Notes: generated by a model from the letters alone, not told the origin. 64,000 bases of DNA from Verrucomicrobiota bacterium (GCA_003218375.1 QHNH01000025.1:1-64000), one strand, 5' to 3'. Shown: positions 27,367 through 35,966, numbered from the stretch's first letter. A program made the numbers and translations.

Positions 27367-28236
27367 CTAATCGCGTAGCTTTTTCGCGAGGGTCTTCGCA
27401 TTGAACGGCGCGTGCACCTTCGCGTCGTTGTCGAAATAGACATAGACGTCGCGCTTTCCAATTTTAGCTCTTCGATCGGAAACTAACTTTGCATCGTGCG
27501 GTTGTTTTCCCTTGCGCCAGTGCTCGACGCGATTCGCCCACCAATCGAGCTCATGATCGCTGTATCCGCTCACGTAAAGCTGCTCCGCGCCGTGAAGCCG
27601 GCCGTAAACAAAATCCGCGGTGATGTCTTCCGCGTACGGCCATTTGCCGGCGGTGTCCGCGACGACAAACGCGATGTTGTACCTCCGAAGAAGCGCGAAG
27701 AATTCCGGCACCATGAACGTGCAATGGCGGATCTCGACCGCGTGGCGAATCGGCCGCGCGGCATCAGTTTTCGTCCACGCGCCAGCTTTCAATTTGTCGT
27801 CGTGGCGCTTCGCCAACTTCACCGCCTCGCGGGTATCGCGCGGGAGGAGCTCGAAGAATTCGGTGAAACGCTCCGGGTTCCAACCGAAATTGGGCGGAAA
27901 CTGCCAGAGAATCGGACCGAGTTTTTCGCGCAGGCACAATTTTTTCATGTGGGTAATGAACCGCGCCCCCTTCACGCTGAAGACAAATCCCGGCGGCGTC
28001 TCGGCATGCCAGCGTTGATAACTGGACGGACGCTGGAGCGAATAAAAGGATCCATTGATCTCGATGGAATTGAATTCGCCGCTGGCGAATTGGAGCTCCA
28101 TCCGATGCGGCAGTTTCTTCGGATAGAAAACGCCGCGCCAAGGTGGATACGTCCAGTCTGAGATCCCGATGTGCAGGTCCTGGCGCGGCCATCGCTTCGT
28201 CGCCGTCGTCAGATGATCAATCGCGAGTCGTGCCAC
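27367..28236 (-). CDS. DUF72 domain protein (YecE-like)
   Basis: A TIM-barrel-like DUF72 protein: HIGISDWTYPPWRGVFYP, FNSIEINGSFYSLQRPSSYQ, TPPGFVFSVKGARFITH, ILWQFPPNF, and near the end VYVYFDNDAKVHAPFNA. The biochemical role of the family is not established. The start overlaps the end of mqnA by 28 bases, suggesting coupling. Its length of 289 is normal. Confidence 0.85.
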   Translation of the reverse strand: MARLAIDHLTTATKRWPRQDLHIGISDWTYPPWRGVFYPKKLPHRMELQFASGEFNSIEINGSFYSLQRPSSYQRWHAETPPGFVFSVKGARFITHMKKLCLREKLGPILWQFPPNFGWNPERFTEFFELLPRDTREAVKLAKRHDDKLKAGAWTKTDAARPIRHAVEIRHCTFMVPEFFALLRRYNIAFVVADTAGKWPYAEDITADFVYGRLHGAEQLYVSGYSDHELDWWANRVEHWRKGKQPHDAKLVSDRRAKIGKRDVYVYFDNDAKVHAPFNAKTLAKKLRD

Positions 28237-28985
28237 AAAATCCCGTGCTTCTCGCAGAGCTTACGAAACATCGACAGGCCCTCTTTTTCCGGCGGGCCGT
28301 ACTGGTAGCGCAAACATTCTCGCAAATAAAACTGGCAGAAGTCCGGGTTGAATTCGGGTTCGGCCGCGATGAGCGAATCGAGCTCGCGCAGATTATTGTC
28401 CCGGCAGGCGCGGAGACCGTCGGCGATTGCCTTGGGCGATTGAATCTCGGGCCTGATCAACCAGAGCGCGTACACAAACGGGAGCTGCGTTCGTTTGTGC
28501 CATTCTTCGCCAAGGTCCCAGAATTGAAATGTATTGTCAGTCTCGTCCCGGAAGCGGATCGCCTGATCGCCGATGAAAAATTTCGCGAGACGCGGCGTGA
28601 TCGCACGCTGGATAAGCCGCGAGCGAACGACGAATTTCGGCGCCAGCCCAAGCTCAGAAAGAAGGCAGCGAAGCAGGTTTATTCCTGTCTGTGACGCGGG
28701 ATCGATTTCGATCTCCTCGATCTCAGCCAGGTCGCCATTATGGGCGACGAAAACGCTGTGGACCGGGCCATGCGATGAAATCGAGATTCCGTCCACGAGG
28801 GTGTAAACCGGGTTGCGCAGGAATTCGAAACTCGAGACGAGCGCCACGTCGAGCTCGCCAGCGGCCAGTTTTTCGCAGAGCACGCTCGGATGGTCGAACA
28901 CGACTTCGCCGGGCCATCCATGGATGAGGGGCCGGGCGTTGAGATACTTAACGCAACCGATCCGTAACAGCCCGCCGTCAGCCAC
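28209..28985 (-). CDS. mqnA: Chorismate dehydratase MqnA (futalosine menaquinone pathway)
   Basis: MqnA dehydrates chorismate to 3-enolpyruvoylbenzoate, the first committed step of the futalosine route. It shows IGCVKYLNARPLIHG at the N-terminus, LAAGELDVALVSSFEFLRNP, and GISISSHGPVHSVFV, all characteristic. 258 residues. It lies three bases downstream of mqnE, the next enzyme, so the two form an operon. Confidence 0.93.
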   Translation of the reverse strand: MADGGLLRIGCVKYLNARPLIHGWPGEVVFDHPSVLCEKLAAGELDVALVSSFEFLRNPVYTLVDGISISSHGPVHSVFVAHNGDLAEIEEIEIDPASQTGINLLRCLLSELGLAPKFVVRSRLIQRAITPRLAKFFIGDQAIRFRDETDNTFQFWDLGEEWHKRTQLPFVYALWLIRPEIQSPKAIADGLRACRDNNLRELDSLIAAEPEFNPDFCQFYLRECLRYQYGPPEKEGLSMFRKLCEKHGILWHDSRLII

Positions 28986-28988
28986 GCG

Positions 28989-30140
28989 TCAGGCGTATGC
29001 CAGTTCGGACTCGACGGCCGGCGGGACCGTCGCGGCGGCCGGGAGTTTCTTCGGAAGATGCCGATAGTAGCTGTCCCGCTGGACCGGCTCGCGGCCGGCC
29101 TCGCGGATCACGTGCTCGAGGGTCTCGACCGTTTGTTCCTGCGGCGTCTTCGCGCCAGCCATATGGAAGATTTTTTCTTCCATGATCGTGCCGTGGAGGT
29201 CGTCCACGCCGTAGTTGAGCGAAACCTGCGCGAGCGGCAGGCCCATCGAAACCCAGTAGGCGGTGATGTGGTCGAAGTTATCGAGGTAAATCCGGCTCAC
29301 CGCCAGATTGCGGAGTTGCTCGATGGCCGAGGCCGGCTTCACGTGGGCCAGGATGGTGGTGTTCGGTTCAAAGGCGAAAGGAACGAAGCCGGTGAACCCG
29401 TGGGTTTCATCCTGCAATTCCCGGAGCTGGCGGAGATGATCGACGCGCTGCTCGAGGGTCTCGATATGACCGTAGAGCATCGTGCAGGTGCTGCGGCCGC
29501 CCATGTTGTGCCAGAGCCGATGGACATCGAGCCATTCCTCAGCGCTTTCCTTGCCCCGGCAAAGTTCGTCGCGCACTTCTGGATCGAAAATCTCGGCGCC
29601 GCCGCCAGTGAGTGCACCCAGACCCGCCTCACGCAAAATGGCGAGGGTGTCGGGGATGGAGAGCTTAAAGATCCGCTGGGCAAGATGGCGAATTTCGATC
29701 GCCGTAAAGGCTTTGATGGTGATGTTCGGGTCGAGTGCGCGCAGGCGGTGGAGCAAGGTCAGGTACCAATTCTTGTCCAGGGTGGGATGAAGCCCGCCGA
29801 CCATGTGGACCTCGGTAATGCCGAAAGCCAGGGATTCCCCGACGGCCGCGACGATATCGTCGATCGAGCGCTCGAAGGCATGGGCATCCCGCTTCTTGGC
29901 CGCGAACGCGCAGAACTGGCACGAGAGAATGCAGATATTCGAATAGTTGATGTAGCGATTAAGGATGTAGGTGGCCACATTGCCGTTCTTCCATTCGCGC
30001 ACCGCGCTCGCCATCACGCCCAGGGCATTGAGGTCCTTCGAGTGAAACAACTCGAGCGCGTCCGCATCGGAGAGACGCTGCCGGCCCTCGATCTTTTCGG
30101 CAATCGGTCGAAGGTCAGTGGGAATGAGCGAAAAGTTCAT
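28989..30140 (-). CDS. mqnE: Aminofutalosine synthase MqnE (radical SAM)
   Basis: MqnE joins 3-enolpyruvoylbenzoate with S-adenosylmethionine to give aminofutalosine. The radical SAM cluster motif is CILSCQFC (C-x3-C-x2-C) near residue 70, followed by GITEVHMVGGLHP and the C-terminal NYGVDDLHGTIMEEKIFHMAG. I chose ATG 30140 (MNFSLIPTDLRPIAEKI). The ORF track's 30206 start adds 22 residues with no family match. With mqnA next door, this indicates menaquinone made without the men pathway. Confidence 0.93.
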   Translation of the reverse strand: MNFSLIPTDLRPIAEKIEGRQRLSDADALELFHSKDLNALGVMASAVREWKNGNVATYILNRYINYSNICILSCQFCAFAAKKRDAHAFERSIDDIVAAVGESLAFGITEVHMVGGLHPTLDKNWYLTLLHRLRALDPNITIKAFTAIEIRHLAQRIFKLSIPDTLAILREAGLGALTGGGAEIFDPEVRDELCRGKESAEEWLDVHRLWHNMGGRSTCTMLYGHIETLEQRVDHLRQLRELQDETHGFTGFVPFAFEPNTTILAHVKPASAIEQLRNLAVSRIYLDNFDHITAYWVSMGLPLAQVSLNYGVDDLHGTIMEEKIFHMAGAKTPQEQTVETLEHVIREAGREPVQRDSYYRHLPKKLPAAATVPPAVESELAYA

Positions 30141-30275
30141 CGAAAGGCGGAGAATTTCGAAGCCATGATGCACATGCTGGTGTTGGGTTGCAACCGAAAG
30201 CGCCAATGAAGGTTGAATCGGTCACAATTGAAGCTTTCATCCCTGACCGCCCAACTGCGTCCGTTTTTCCTTAAC

Positions 30276-30881
30276 ATGCCCGGTCATCAAATCGGCCCGC
30301 CCGGCCGCACTCCAGAAGACGCCGAAGATATCCGGCTCATGGAACGGGTCGGTGCCGGGGAAGAGGGCGCGTTCGAGCAGCTCGTGGAGCGCCATCAACG
30401 ATTGGTGATCGGGACTGTGGGGCGCATGCTCGGGAGCGGTTCGGATGCGGAGGACATCGCCCAGCAGGTCTTCGTGCGCGTCTGGAAAAATGCGAAACGC
30501 TACGAGCCGCGGGCGAAGTTCACTACCTGGTTGCTCAAGATCACGCGCAACCTGGTTTTTAACGAATTGCGGCGCCGCTCGCGCCATCCGCAGGTCTCGC
30601 TCCAATCCGAGTCTGACGAAGAAGAGCGGCCGCTCAAGGACGAACACGCTGTCGCGCCCGATGCGTCGTTGCTCGAGCACGAACTTCAGCAGGCGGTAGA
30701 CGCCGCCATCGCCAATCTGCCCGAGACCCAGCGCATGGCCGTGGTCCTGCGCCGCTACGAGGAGCTTAGCTACGAGGAGATCGCCGACGCGCTCGATCAA
30801 TCGGTCTCGGCCGTGAAGAGCCTGCTCTTTCGGGCACGGACCGAATTGCGGGAAAACCTGAAGCGCTATCTCTCGTCGTAA
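30276..30881 (+). CDS. ECF-type RNA polymerase sigma factor
   Basis: Sigma region 2 reads FEQLVERHQRLVIGTVGRML, DAEDIAQQVFVRVW and ARFTTWLL-like (AKFTTWLLKITRN). Region 4 reads LPETQRMAVVLRRYEELSYEEIADALDQSVSAVKSLLFRARTEL. The start is uncertain: ATG 30276 (MPGHQIGPPG) is used here, while the track starts at TTG 30213. No anti-sigma gene follows; the next gene is convergent, so how it is controlled is not evident. Confidence 0.9.
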   Translation: MPGHQIGPPGRTPEDAEDIRLMERVGAGEEGAFEQLVERHQRLVIGTVGRMLGSGSDAEDIAQQVFVRVWKNAKRYEPRAKFTTWLLKITRNLVFNELRRRSRHPQVSLQSESDEEERPLKDEHAVAPDASLLEHELQQAVDAAIANLPETQRMAVVLRRYEELSYEEIADALDQSVSAVKSLLFRARTELRENLKRYLSS

Positions 30882-30946
30882 ACATGCTCGTTCTCGATTT
30901 CGCTTTTCCTTCGATCACGATCACGAGCAGGAGCATGAGCGCGAGT

Positions 30947-30991
30947 AAGAAAAACAAAGAGGGCGGACCTCTCGCGAGAATCCGCCCCCTC
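30947..30991 (-). terminator. Rho-independent terminator of the secretin gene
   Basis: Read leftward, GAGGGGGCGGA, a 13-base loop and TCCGCCCTC are followed by TTTGTTTTTCTT. It lies 24 bases past the secretin stop. Confidence 0.8.
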
Positions 30992-31014
30992 TCAACCCCA
31001 CATCTTTTGGTTGT

Positions 31015-32790
31015 CTAAAGTCCGCGCTCGTTCGCGCTCGTCTTGAAATCGATCGACTTCGTGGTCGTCGTGGTTTCGGGTTCCGTCCGGGCCGGGGCCG
31101 GCGGCGTTCCGGGTTTCGGGTAATCGGCGGCCACGTGCCGGGTTGAAGTCGGGACTAGGCGGACGGCGCCCTTGGCGTTGTTCCGCCAGCCGTTCGGGTC
31201 GGCGTATTCTTCGCCGCTGTGATGCAAGCCGCTGACCTGATCTTCGAGGCCGGTGCCATAATGCTGGTCGATGATGGTAGGGGTGACGAACACGAGCAGG
31301 TTGCGCTTGGTCCGGGCGTTTAATCTTTCTTGGAAGAAATAACCGAGGATCGGGATGTCGCCCACGATCGGAACCTTCGTCCGCGCCTTGGTGACTTCAT
31401 CCTGGAGCAATCCCCCGATCGCGAGCGTATCGCCGCTCTTGATCAACACGTTCGAGTCGAGCGATCGGGTGTCGATGATCGGGCTGGCCACAGTGCCGCC
31501 GCTGCCACCGGGGACGGTGAAAAATTGGTCGCCGACTTTGTTACTGATTTCCGGCTTCACCGCGAGGGTGATGAAATTGTCTTTGTTGACCGACGGCTTC
31601 ACGACCAGCGTATTGCCGAACTTCTTGTCCTGGAATCCGCCGAAAACGGCCGTGGCGGTTTGTTCGTTGAAGTTCATTTGCGGCACAGGCTGGCTGCGGA
31701 TGATTTCGATTTTGGCCTGCATGTTGTCCGCCGTAACCACGCGGGGATTCGCCAGGAATTCCGCATCGGAATCTTCGTTGAGGGCCCTCATCGTCACGGA
31801 CAACTGCGGGGCCGAAAGAATGGCGAACTGGCCGCCCAGGACATTGAGCGCTTTGTCGAAGAAGAAATCCTTACCCTGGAGCTTGCCGCTGCTGTCGACG
31901 CTAAACGTCGGGAACCTGAGAGTCTGCGGGTTATTCGCGCCGCCCAGGACTCCACCCCAGTTAATTCCGTACGATTGTCTTGGGTTGGCGGTTACTTCCA
32001 CCAGCCGCGCTTCGATCATGACCTGCTTGGTCGGCTTGTCGATTTGGAGCAACAGCTTGCGGACGTTGTCGATATTGCCGCGGGTTTCCCGGAAAAAAAT
32101 CGTGTTGGTGCGCTCATCCACCTGCGGCGCATCTTTGCTGGAGAGCTGCGCGGCGATGAGGGGCGCGGTTTCCTTAGCCCGAGCATAGCTGAACTGGTAG
32201 CTGTCGCTCTCGGTCGGCTCGGCGGTGCGCTCGGCCGCGGTTTTGATGTAGTAAACGTTTTCGATCTTATCGAGGAACAGGCCCTTGGCCTTGACAATAA
32301 TCGAAACCGCCTGCAGCGCCGTCACGTCTTCCAGGCGCATCGTCACGGTGCCGGTGACCGCTTCGCTGACGACCATGTTGATCTTGGCCTGGCGCGCGAG
32401 GAGACGCAGCACTGCGCCCACGTCGTCGCCCTGAAATTCGCGCACGCCGACGCCGCCATTATCGGCGACGCTGTCGGGCTCTACCGGGCCGGGAGAAGTG
32501 GTCGCGGTCGTCGTCGTGGTAGTCGTTGAAGTCGTGGGGGCGGGCGAAGTGGCCGCGTTGGAGGTTGAGGCTTGGACGAGGAGAAGGTTGTCGCTCTTGG
32601 TCGAGGGACCGATGGGGAGCGGCGGGCTAGCCGGTTTGGTTTTCGTTTCGGCGAGAGGAGCCTTCTGGACGGAATCCACAGAGCTCGAGCTGGGCGCCGG
32701 GGAAGGCGAGCTGGTCTGCGCGTTCACGACGGTAAAGGCGGTGAAAAATGCCGCTCCGGCGCAGAGGGCAGTTGTAAGGCGATTAGGCAT
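31015..32790 (-). CDS. Secretin (type II/IV family outer-membrane channel), orphan
   Basis: A signal peptide (ALCAGAAFFTAFTVVNAQ) and a long Ser/Thr/Pro-rich linker (residues 25-110, with a Thr run) precede a STN/N0-like domain (REFQGDDVGAVLRLLARQAKINMVV). An N1-type domain follows (RTNTIFFRETRGNIDNVRKLLLQIDKPTKQVMIEARLVEV), then the secretin core, ending in the signature TKVPIVGDIPILGYFF and RNLLVFVTPTII. It resembles PilQ/GspD. No pilus or secretion partner gene is adjacent, and the gene is flanked by trpF and a convergent sigma gene. Confidence 0.9.
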   Translation of the reverse strand: MPNRLTTALCAGAAFFTAFTVVNAQTSSPSPAPSSSSVDSVQKAPLAETKTKPASPPLPIGPSTKSDNLLLVQASTSNAATSPAPTTSTTTTTTTATTSPGPVEPDSVADNGGVGVREFQGDDVGAVLRLLARQAKINMVVSEAVTGTVTMRLEDVTALQAVSIIVKAKGLFLDKIENVYYIKTAAERTAEPTESDSYQFSYARAKETAPLIAAQLSSKDAPQVDERTNTIFFRETRGNIDNVRKLLLQIDKPTKQVMIEARLVEVTANPRQSYGINWGGVLGGANNPQTLRFPTFSVDSSGKLQGKDFFFDKALNVLGGQFAILSAPQLSVTMRALNEDSDAEFLANPRVVTADNMQAKIEIIRSQPVPQMNFNEQTATAVFGGFQDKKFGNTLVVKPSVNKDNFITLAVKPEISNKVGDQFFTVPGGSGGTVASPIIDTRSLDSNVLIKSGDTLAIGGLLQDEVTKARTKVPIVGDIPILGYFFQERLNARTKRNLLVFVTPTIIDQHYGTGLEDQVSGLHHSGEEYADPNGWRNNAKGAVRLVPTSTRHVAADYPKPGTPPAPARTEPETTTTTKSIDFKTSANERGL

Positions 32791-32859
32791 AGATGATGGG
32801 AAGTTGAAGAATGCAGCAGCGTTAAAAGCAGGAAGCAGACCAGCCCTGCTGCGGCCATC

Positions 32860-32886
32860 GCCGCCCCGCGCCGAACGGGCGGCTCC
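32860..32886 (-). repeat. Single REP-like hairpin directly after trpF stop
   Basis: On the minus strand the trpF TGA is followed at once by GGAGCCGCCCGTTCGG and the pairing arm GGGCGGC: a seven-base stem GCCGCCC / GGGCGGC with the GGAG head. The rest of the 96-base spacer up to the secretin start holds nothing else recognised. Confidence 0.5.
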
Positions 32887-33516
32887 TCAACTGGCCCGTG
32901 CCGCGGCGATGAAATCGTGCATCCGGCCATGATTTTTGCGGCCCGGCGAAGACTCGATTCCGCTGGTTACGTCCACGCCGAATGGCCGGACGGCGGCCAC
33001 GGCTTCCGCGACGTTCTCAGGCGTCAATCCGCCCGCCAGGATCACGCGAAGATGCGGGTTGGCCCGCACGAAATCGCGCGCGATTTCCCAAGGGAAAGTC
33101 CGTCCGCTGCCGCCGAATTCCCCCGCCCCACCGGAATCGAGCAGCACGGTGGTCGTGAAGAAGTCCGGCACGTTGACCACCGAATCGGCGCCCATTACCG
33201 GAAGCGCTTTCTCGAACCGAATCCGTTCCTCCATCAATCGGCGGCAAAAGTCGGGCGTTTCCGCTCCGTGCAATTGCAAAGCGGTAATGCCCGGCGTTGC
33301 GGCCGCGGCTTTCGCCTCATCCCAGCTCGGATTCACCAGGATCGCCACCTTTTCGACATTGCCTGGCAGCGCCCCGATCCACTCGCTGGCAGTTTCCATC
33401 TGCAGGTAGCGCTTGCTGCCCCGAAAGAAATTGAAACCGAGTGCATCGGCGCCAAATTCGATAGCCGCAGCGGCGTCCTGCGGCGTCGTCAATCCGCAGA
33501 TTTTAACGCGCAGCAT
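32887..33516 (-). CDS. trpF: Phosphoribosylanthranilate isomerase
   Basis: TrpF carries out the third step of tryptophan synthesis from anthranilate. It is a beta/alpha barrel with VKICGLTTPQDAAAA (catalytic Cys about 7), GADALGFNFFRGSKRYL, ALQLHGAETPDF, LLDSGGAGEFGGSGRTFPW and LAGGLTPENVAEAV. 209 residues, normal. No other trp gene is nearby. It lies directly after the Anbu gene (0-base gap). Confidence 0.95.
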   Translation of the reverse strand: MLRVKICGLTTPQDAAAAIEFGADALGFNFFRGSKRYLQMETASEWIGALPGNVEKVAILVNPSWDEAKAAAATPGITALQLHGAETPDFCRRLMEERIRFEKALPVMGADSVVNVPDFFTTTVLLDSGGAGEFGGSGRTFPWEIARDFVRANPHLRVILAGGLTPENVAEAVAAVRPFGVDVTSGIESSPGRKNHGRMHDFIAAARAS

Positions 33517-34287
33517 TTACGCCGCTGTCGCAAACCCGAGCGCCGGCTTGCTGAAATCGGGCGCGGGCATCTCGTTGACCAGCTTCACGATACCGTCCTG
33601 CCAGCGTTGGCTGATGGTTCGCAGGTAGGGATCGTTCTCATCTAGGTGCGCGCGCAACCGAGCCTGAAGCGAATCGGTTTCGTAGCACAAAATATCGATC
33701 GGCGGCCCGACGGCGACGTTGCTCGTCATCGTCGAATCGATCGAGATCATGCCCACCTTTACCGCGTCCGCGAGTCCGGTTTCGTAGGTGAATCCGCGAT
33801 CGAGAATCGGCTTGCCGTACTTTCGTTCACCGATTTGCAGGAACGGGCAATCGCGCGTCGCGTGGATGCTATTGCCCTGCGGATAAATTAGGTGCACCTC
33901 CGGAGCGAATCCCGCGATCTGTCCGCCCACGATGAGGTGAATGTTGAAATCGAATCCGTCCGCCTCGAGCGCTTCCCGGTCGCGTTTTTCCACTTCGCGC
34001 ACCTTCGAGCCGACATAACGGACCGTTTCGTTGAGCGTCTGCCGATTCGTCAATTGTTCGCGAACCGTATCTTGCTTCCCAAGGTGGAGGTCTTCGTCGA
34101 TCAACGCGATCGTCGCCTGCGTCAGCGAAAGATTACCCGAGCTGAGAATACAAATGACGCGGTCGCCGGGTTTCTCGTAGATCCGCATTTTGCTGCACAT
34201 CGTGATGTTGTCCATCCCGGCACTCGTGCGCGAGTCCGACAAAAACACCGCCCCGGCGCGGCAAATCATTCCGAGACAGTAGGTCAT
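33517..34287 (-). CDS. Anbu-type proteasome-like Ntn hydrolase, without its usual partners
   Basis: MTYCLGMICRAGAVFLSDSRTSAGMDNI at the N-terminus places the catalytic Thr at position 2 after Met removal. RVICILSSGNLSLTQA and VGMISIDSTMTSNVAVGPPIDIL match the Anbu (ancestral beta subunit, COG3484) family. Anbu assembles into open rings, and its substrate is not settled. It usually sits with genes for an alpha-E protein, a transglutaminase-like protease and an ATP-grasp protein. None is here: its neighbours are a holin-4-like membrane protein (4-base overlap) and trpF. 256 residues. Confidence 0.88.
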   Translation of the reverse strand: MTYCLGMICRAGAVFLSDSRTSAGMDNITMCSKMRIYEKPGDRVICILSSGNLSLTQATIALIDEDLHLGKQDTVREQLTNRQTLNETVRYVGSKVREVEKRDREALEADGFDFNIHLIVGGQIAGFAPEVHLIYPQGNSIHATRDCPFLQIGERKYGKPILDRGFTYETGLADAVKVGMISIDSTMTSNVAVGPPIDILCYETDSLQARLRAHLDENDPYLRTISQRWQDGIVKLVNEMPAPDFSKPALGFATAA

Positions 34288-34712
34288 TCGTTGCGGCTCT
34301 CGGGTTCGATCACGCGGCCCTCCACGCGTTTCAATTGCGTGTGGTGCGTCAGCACATGAACCCGCCCATCGCTTCCGCGAAAGAACGCGCTCAACATCCA
34401 GCTGATAATCCCGACCACGATCGCGCCCCAGAACGCGCTGCGGTAACTGTCCACGTGAAATCCGCTGACGATGCTCGGCACCCAGTAAAGCATCAGGCCA
34501 TTCACGATCAGGATAAAAATTCCCAGCGTCAGCAGAATCAGCGGCGCACCGAGGATCAGGAGCACGGGACGCACAAACGCGTTCAAAATGCCCAGGAGCA
34601 AAGCGGCGCCAATGAGTGCGGCCGTCGTGTCGTAGCGAATGCCGGGAATGAATGCGGCCGCAGCCATGACGCCCACCGTTGTCACGAGCCAGCGGATAAC
34701 GAAGTGTCGCAT
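34284..34712 (-). CDS. Phage-holin-4-like membrane protein (YvlD type)
   Basis: Four predicted membrane segments: WLVTTVGVMAAAAFIPGI, LIGAALLLGILNAF, LILLTLGIFILIVNGLMLYWV and FWGAIVVGIISWMLSAFF. The conserved GILNAFVRPVLL and ILIVNGLMLY are typical of PF04020. A hydrophilic tail of about 30 residues follows. The family is present in many bacteria and its role is poorly defined. It overlaps the Anbu gene by four bases. Confidence 0.8.
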   Translation of the reverse strand: MRHFVIRWLVTTVGVMAAAAFIPGIRYDTTAALIGAALLLGILNAFVRPVLLILGAPLILLTLGIFILIVNGLMLYWVPSIVSGFHVDSYRSAFWGAIVVGIISWMLSAFFRGSDGRVHVLTHHTQLKRVEGRVIEPESRNE

Positions 34713-34827
34713 GGCCGCACGTTAGGCGAACTCGGGCTCCATGCGCAACCGCCGCTTTGCAAAATCCGCTTGCACGGCCGCTCCATGCGGTATTCGGTCT
34801 GAGAGCATTTAGAAACGAAATAGAACC

Positions 34828-35181
34828 GTGGCCAGAAAACCGAAAACAACAGTCGAAGATAACCCGGGAGACAATGCCGCTGCGCCCTCTGCCAACGGCA
34901 AGATGAACGCGCCCGAGCCGAAGAAGAAAGCGCGCGCCAGCGCCATGCCTGCGACGAAAAAGAAATCGGCGGCCGCGAAGAAACCGTCCACGAAACCGCC
35001 GGCCACTTCTGTGGCGAAACCCGCCGCTTCACATCCCGTCGAACCAACGGACGACGAAATCCGCCTTCGTGCTTATTTCCTCGCCGAACGCCGTCAGAAG
35101 CTTTCGCTCCCCGGCGATTCCGCGCACGACTGGATCGAAGCCCGGCGGCAATTGATCGAAGAAGCCAGCCGCGGAACATAG
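34828..35181 (+). CDS. DUF2934 protein with Lys/Ala-rich N-terminus
   Basis: GTG start. Residues 1-70 are basic low complexity (PEPKKKARASAMPATKKKSAAAKK). The C-terminal 45 residues are a DUF2934 domain (EIRLRAYFLAERRQKLSLPGDSAHDWIEARRQLIEE). Such proteins may bind nucleic acid through the basic tail, but that is a guess. The last residues GT and the TAG stop are encoded by the end of a REPIN (GGAACATAG). The 115-base spacer upstream separates it from the divergent holin-like gene. Confidence 0.7.
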   Translation: MARKPKTTVEDNPGDNAAAPSANGKMNAPEPKKKARASAMPATKKKSAAAKKPSTKPPATSVAKPAASHPVEPTDDEIRLRAYFLAERRQKLSLPGDSAHDWIEARRQLIEEASRGT

Positions 35182-35277
35182 GCTTCCAGCCTGTGCGCCC
35201 AGCGGAGTTGCACTCCGCTGAACCATTGGCATCGGACAGAATGTCCGCTGGGCGCACAGGCCACAGGCCTATGTTCC
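35173..35277. repeat. REPIN-like element that ends two convergent genes
   Basis: The arms GGAACATAGGC (left) and the same word on the minus strand (right) are followed by CCTGTGCGCCCAGCGGA on both sides. That gives a near-perfect inverted repeat of about 34 bases with separate inner hairpins (CAGCGGAGT / ACTCCGCTG and CGGACA / TGTCCG). Both the DUF2934 gene and the response regulator gene end in GGA ACA TAG from these arms. It is probably also a bidirectional terminator. Confidence 0.75.
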
Positions 35278-35688
35278 GATCGCCTCGATTCCTGGCAAAC
35301 ATTCCTTCACCTTTTCGATCAGCCTATTGATCGCAAAAGGTTTCGGCACCAACCCGCGCACACCCGCTTCCTGAAGTAATTCCTGTGCCCGTTTTTCATC
35401 GCCCTTGCCGGTCACGAGCAGCAATGGGGGCACGATCCGCGGCGGCACCGAATGGTTGTAGACCTTGCCGATCAGGAAAAAAAGCATCGCCCCATCGATC
35501 ATCGGCATCTGAAAATCGAACATCAGCAAATCGTACGTTTTCTTCAGCGCCAACTCGAAGCCGTATTCCGGTTTCGGCGACGTATCCACCTCGCAGCGGA
35601 GCATCGAGGTCAGCGCCTCTCGCATCACCCGCATCAGGGCCACGTCATCATCCACGATCAGGATCTTCTTCGGCGCCACGTCACTCAT
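35269..35688 (-). CDS. Stand-alone response regulator receiver protein
   Basis: A single receiver domain: KKILIVDDDVALMRVMRE (acidic pair), phosphoacceptor Asp in LMFDFQMPMIDG (about residue 58), Thr in LLLVTGKGDE and Lys in GLVPKPFAI. No output domain follows, and no histidine kinase is adjacent, so its partner is unknown. Its last codons and stop come from the REPIN at 35.2 kb. Confidence 0.88.
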   Translation of the reverse strand: MSDVAPKKILIVDDDVALMRVMREALTSMLRCEVDTSPKPEYGFELALKKTYDLLMFDFQMPMIDGAMLFFLIGKVYNHSVPPRIVPPLLLVTGKGDEKRAQELLQEAGVRGLVPKPFAINRLIEKVKECLPGIEAIGT

Positions 35689-35732
35689 AACCGACGCTTG
35701 CGCGAAAGCCCTCCGCGTTTCAAGCTTTTCCG

Positions 35733-35966
35733 ATGGACGAAACGTTAACCGCGCTCGCCGCCGCCCTCCGCGAACGCCTCGCCATTATCGACGACGAGCA
35801 AAGCCGCCGCGATCCCGATCGCCACACCAAACGACTCCGCGAAGTTTCCGAAAAGATCGAGCGCCTGGAACAATCCCTGCCGCCGAAGATCGATCCCCAA
35901 CTCCGCCATTTCCTCCAGCGTCGCAGCTACACCAAAGCACTCGAACTGCTCGAAAGCGCTCCCTGA
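35733..35966 (+). CDS. Small conserved-looking helical protein, unknown
   Basis: 77 residues, charged and helical (LTALAAALRERLAIIDDEQSRRD, then LREVSEKIERLEQSLPPKID, then RRSYTKALELLESAP). It is divergent from the response regulator with a 44-base gap. I recognise no family. Codon use and base composition match its neighbours, so it looks real, but support is limited. Confidence 0.5.
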   Translation: MDETLTALAAALRERLAIIDDEQSRRDPDRHTKRLREVSEKIERLEQSLPPKIDPQLRHFLQRRSYTKALELLESAP

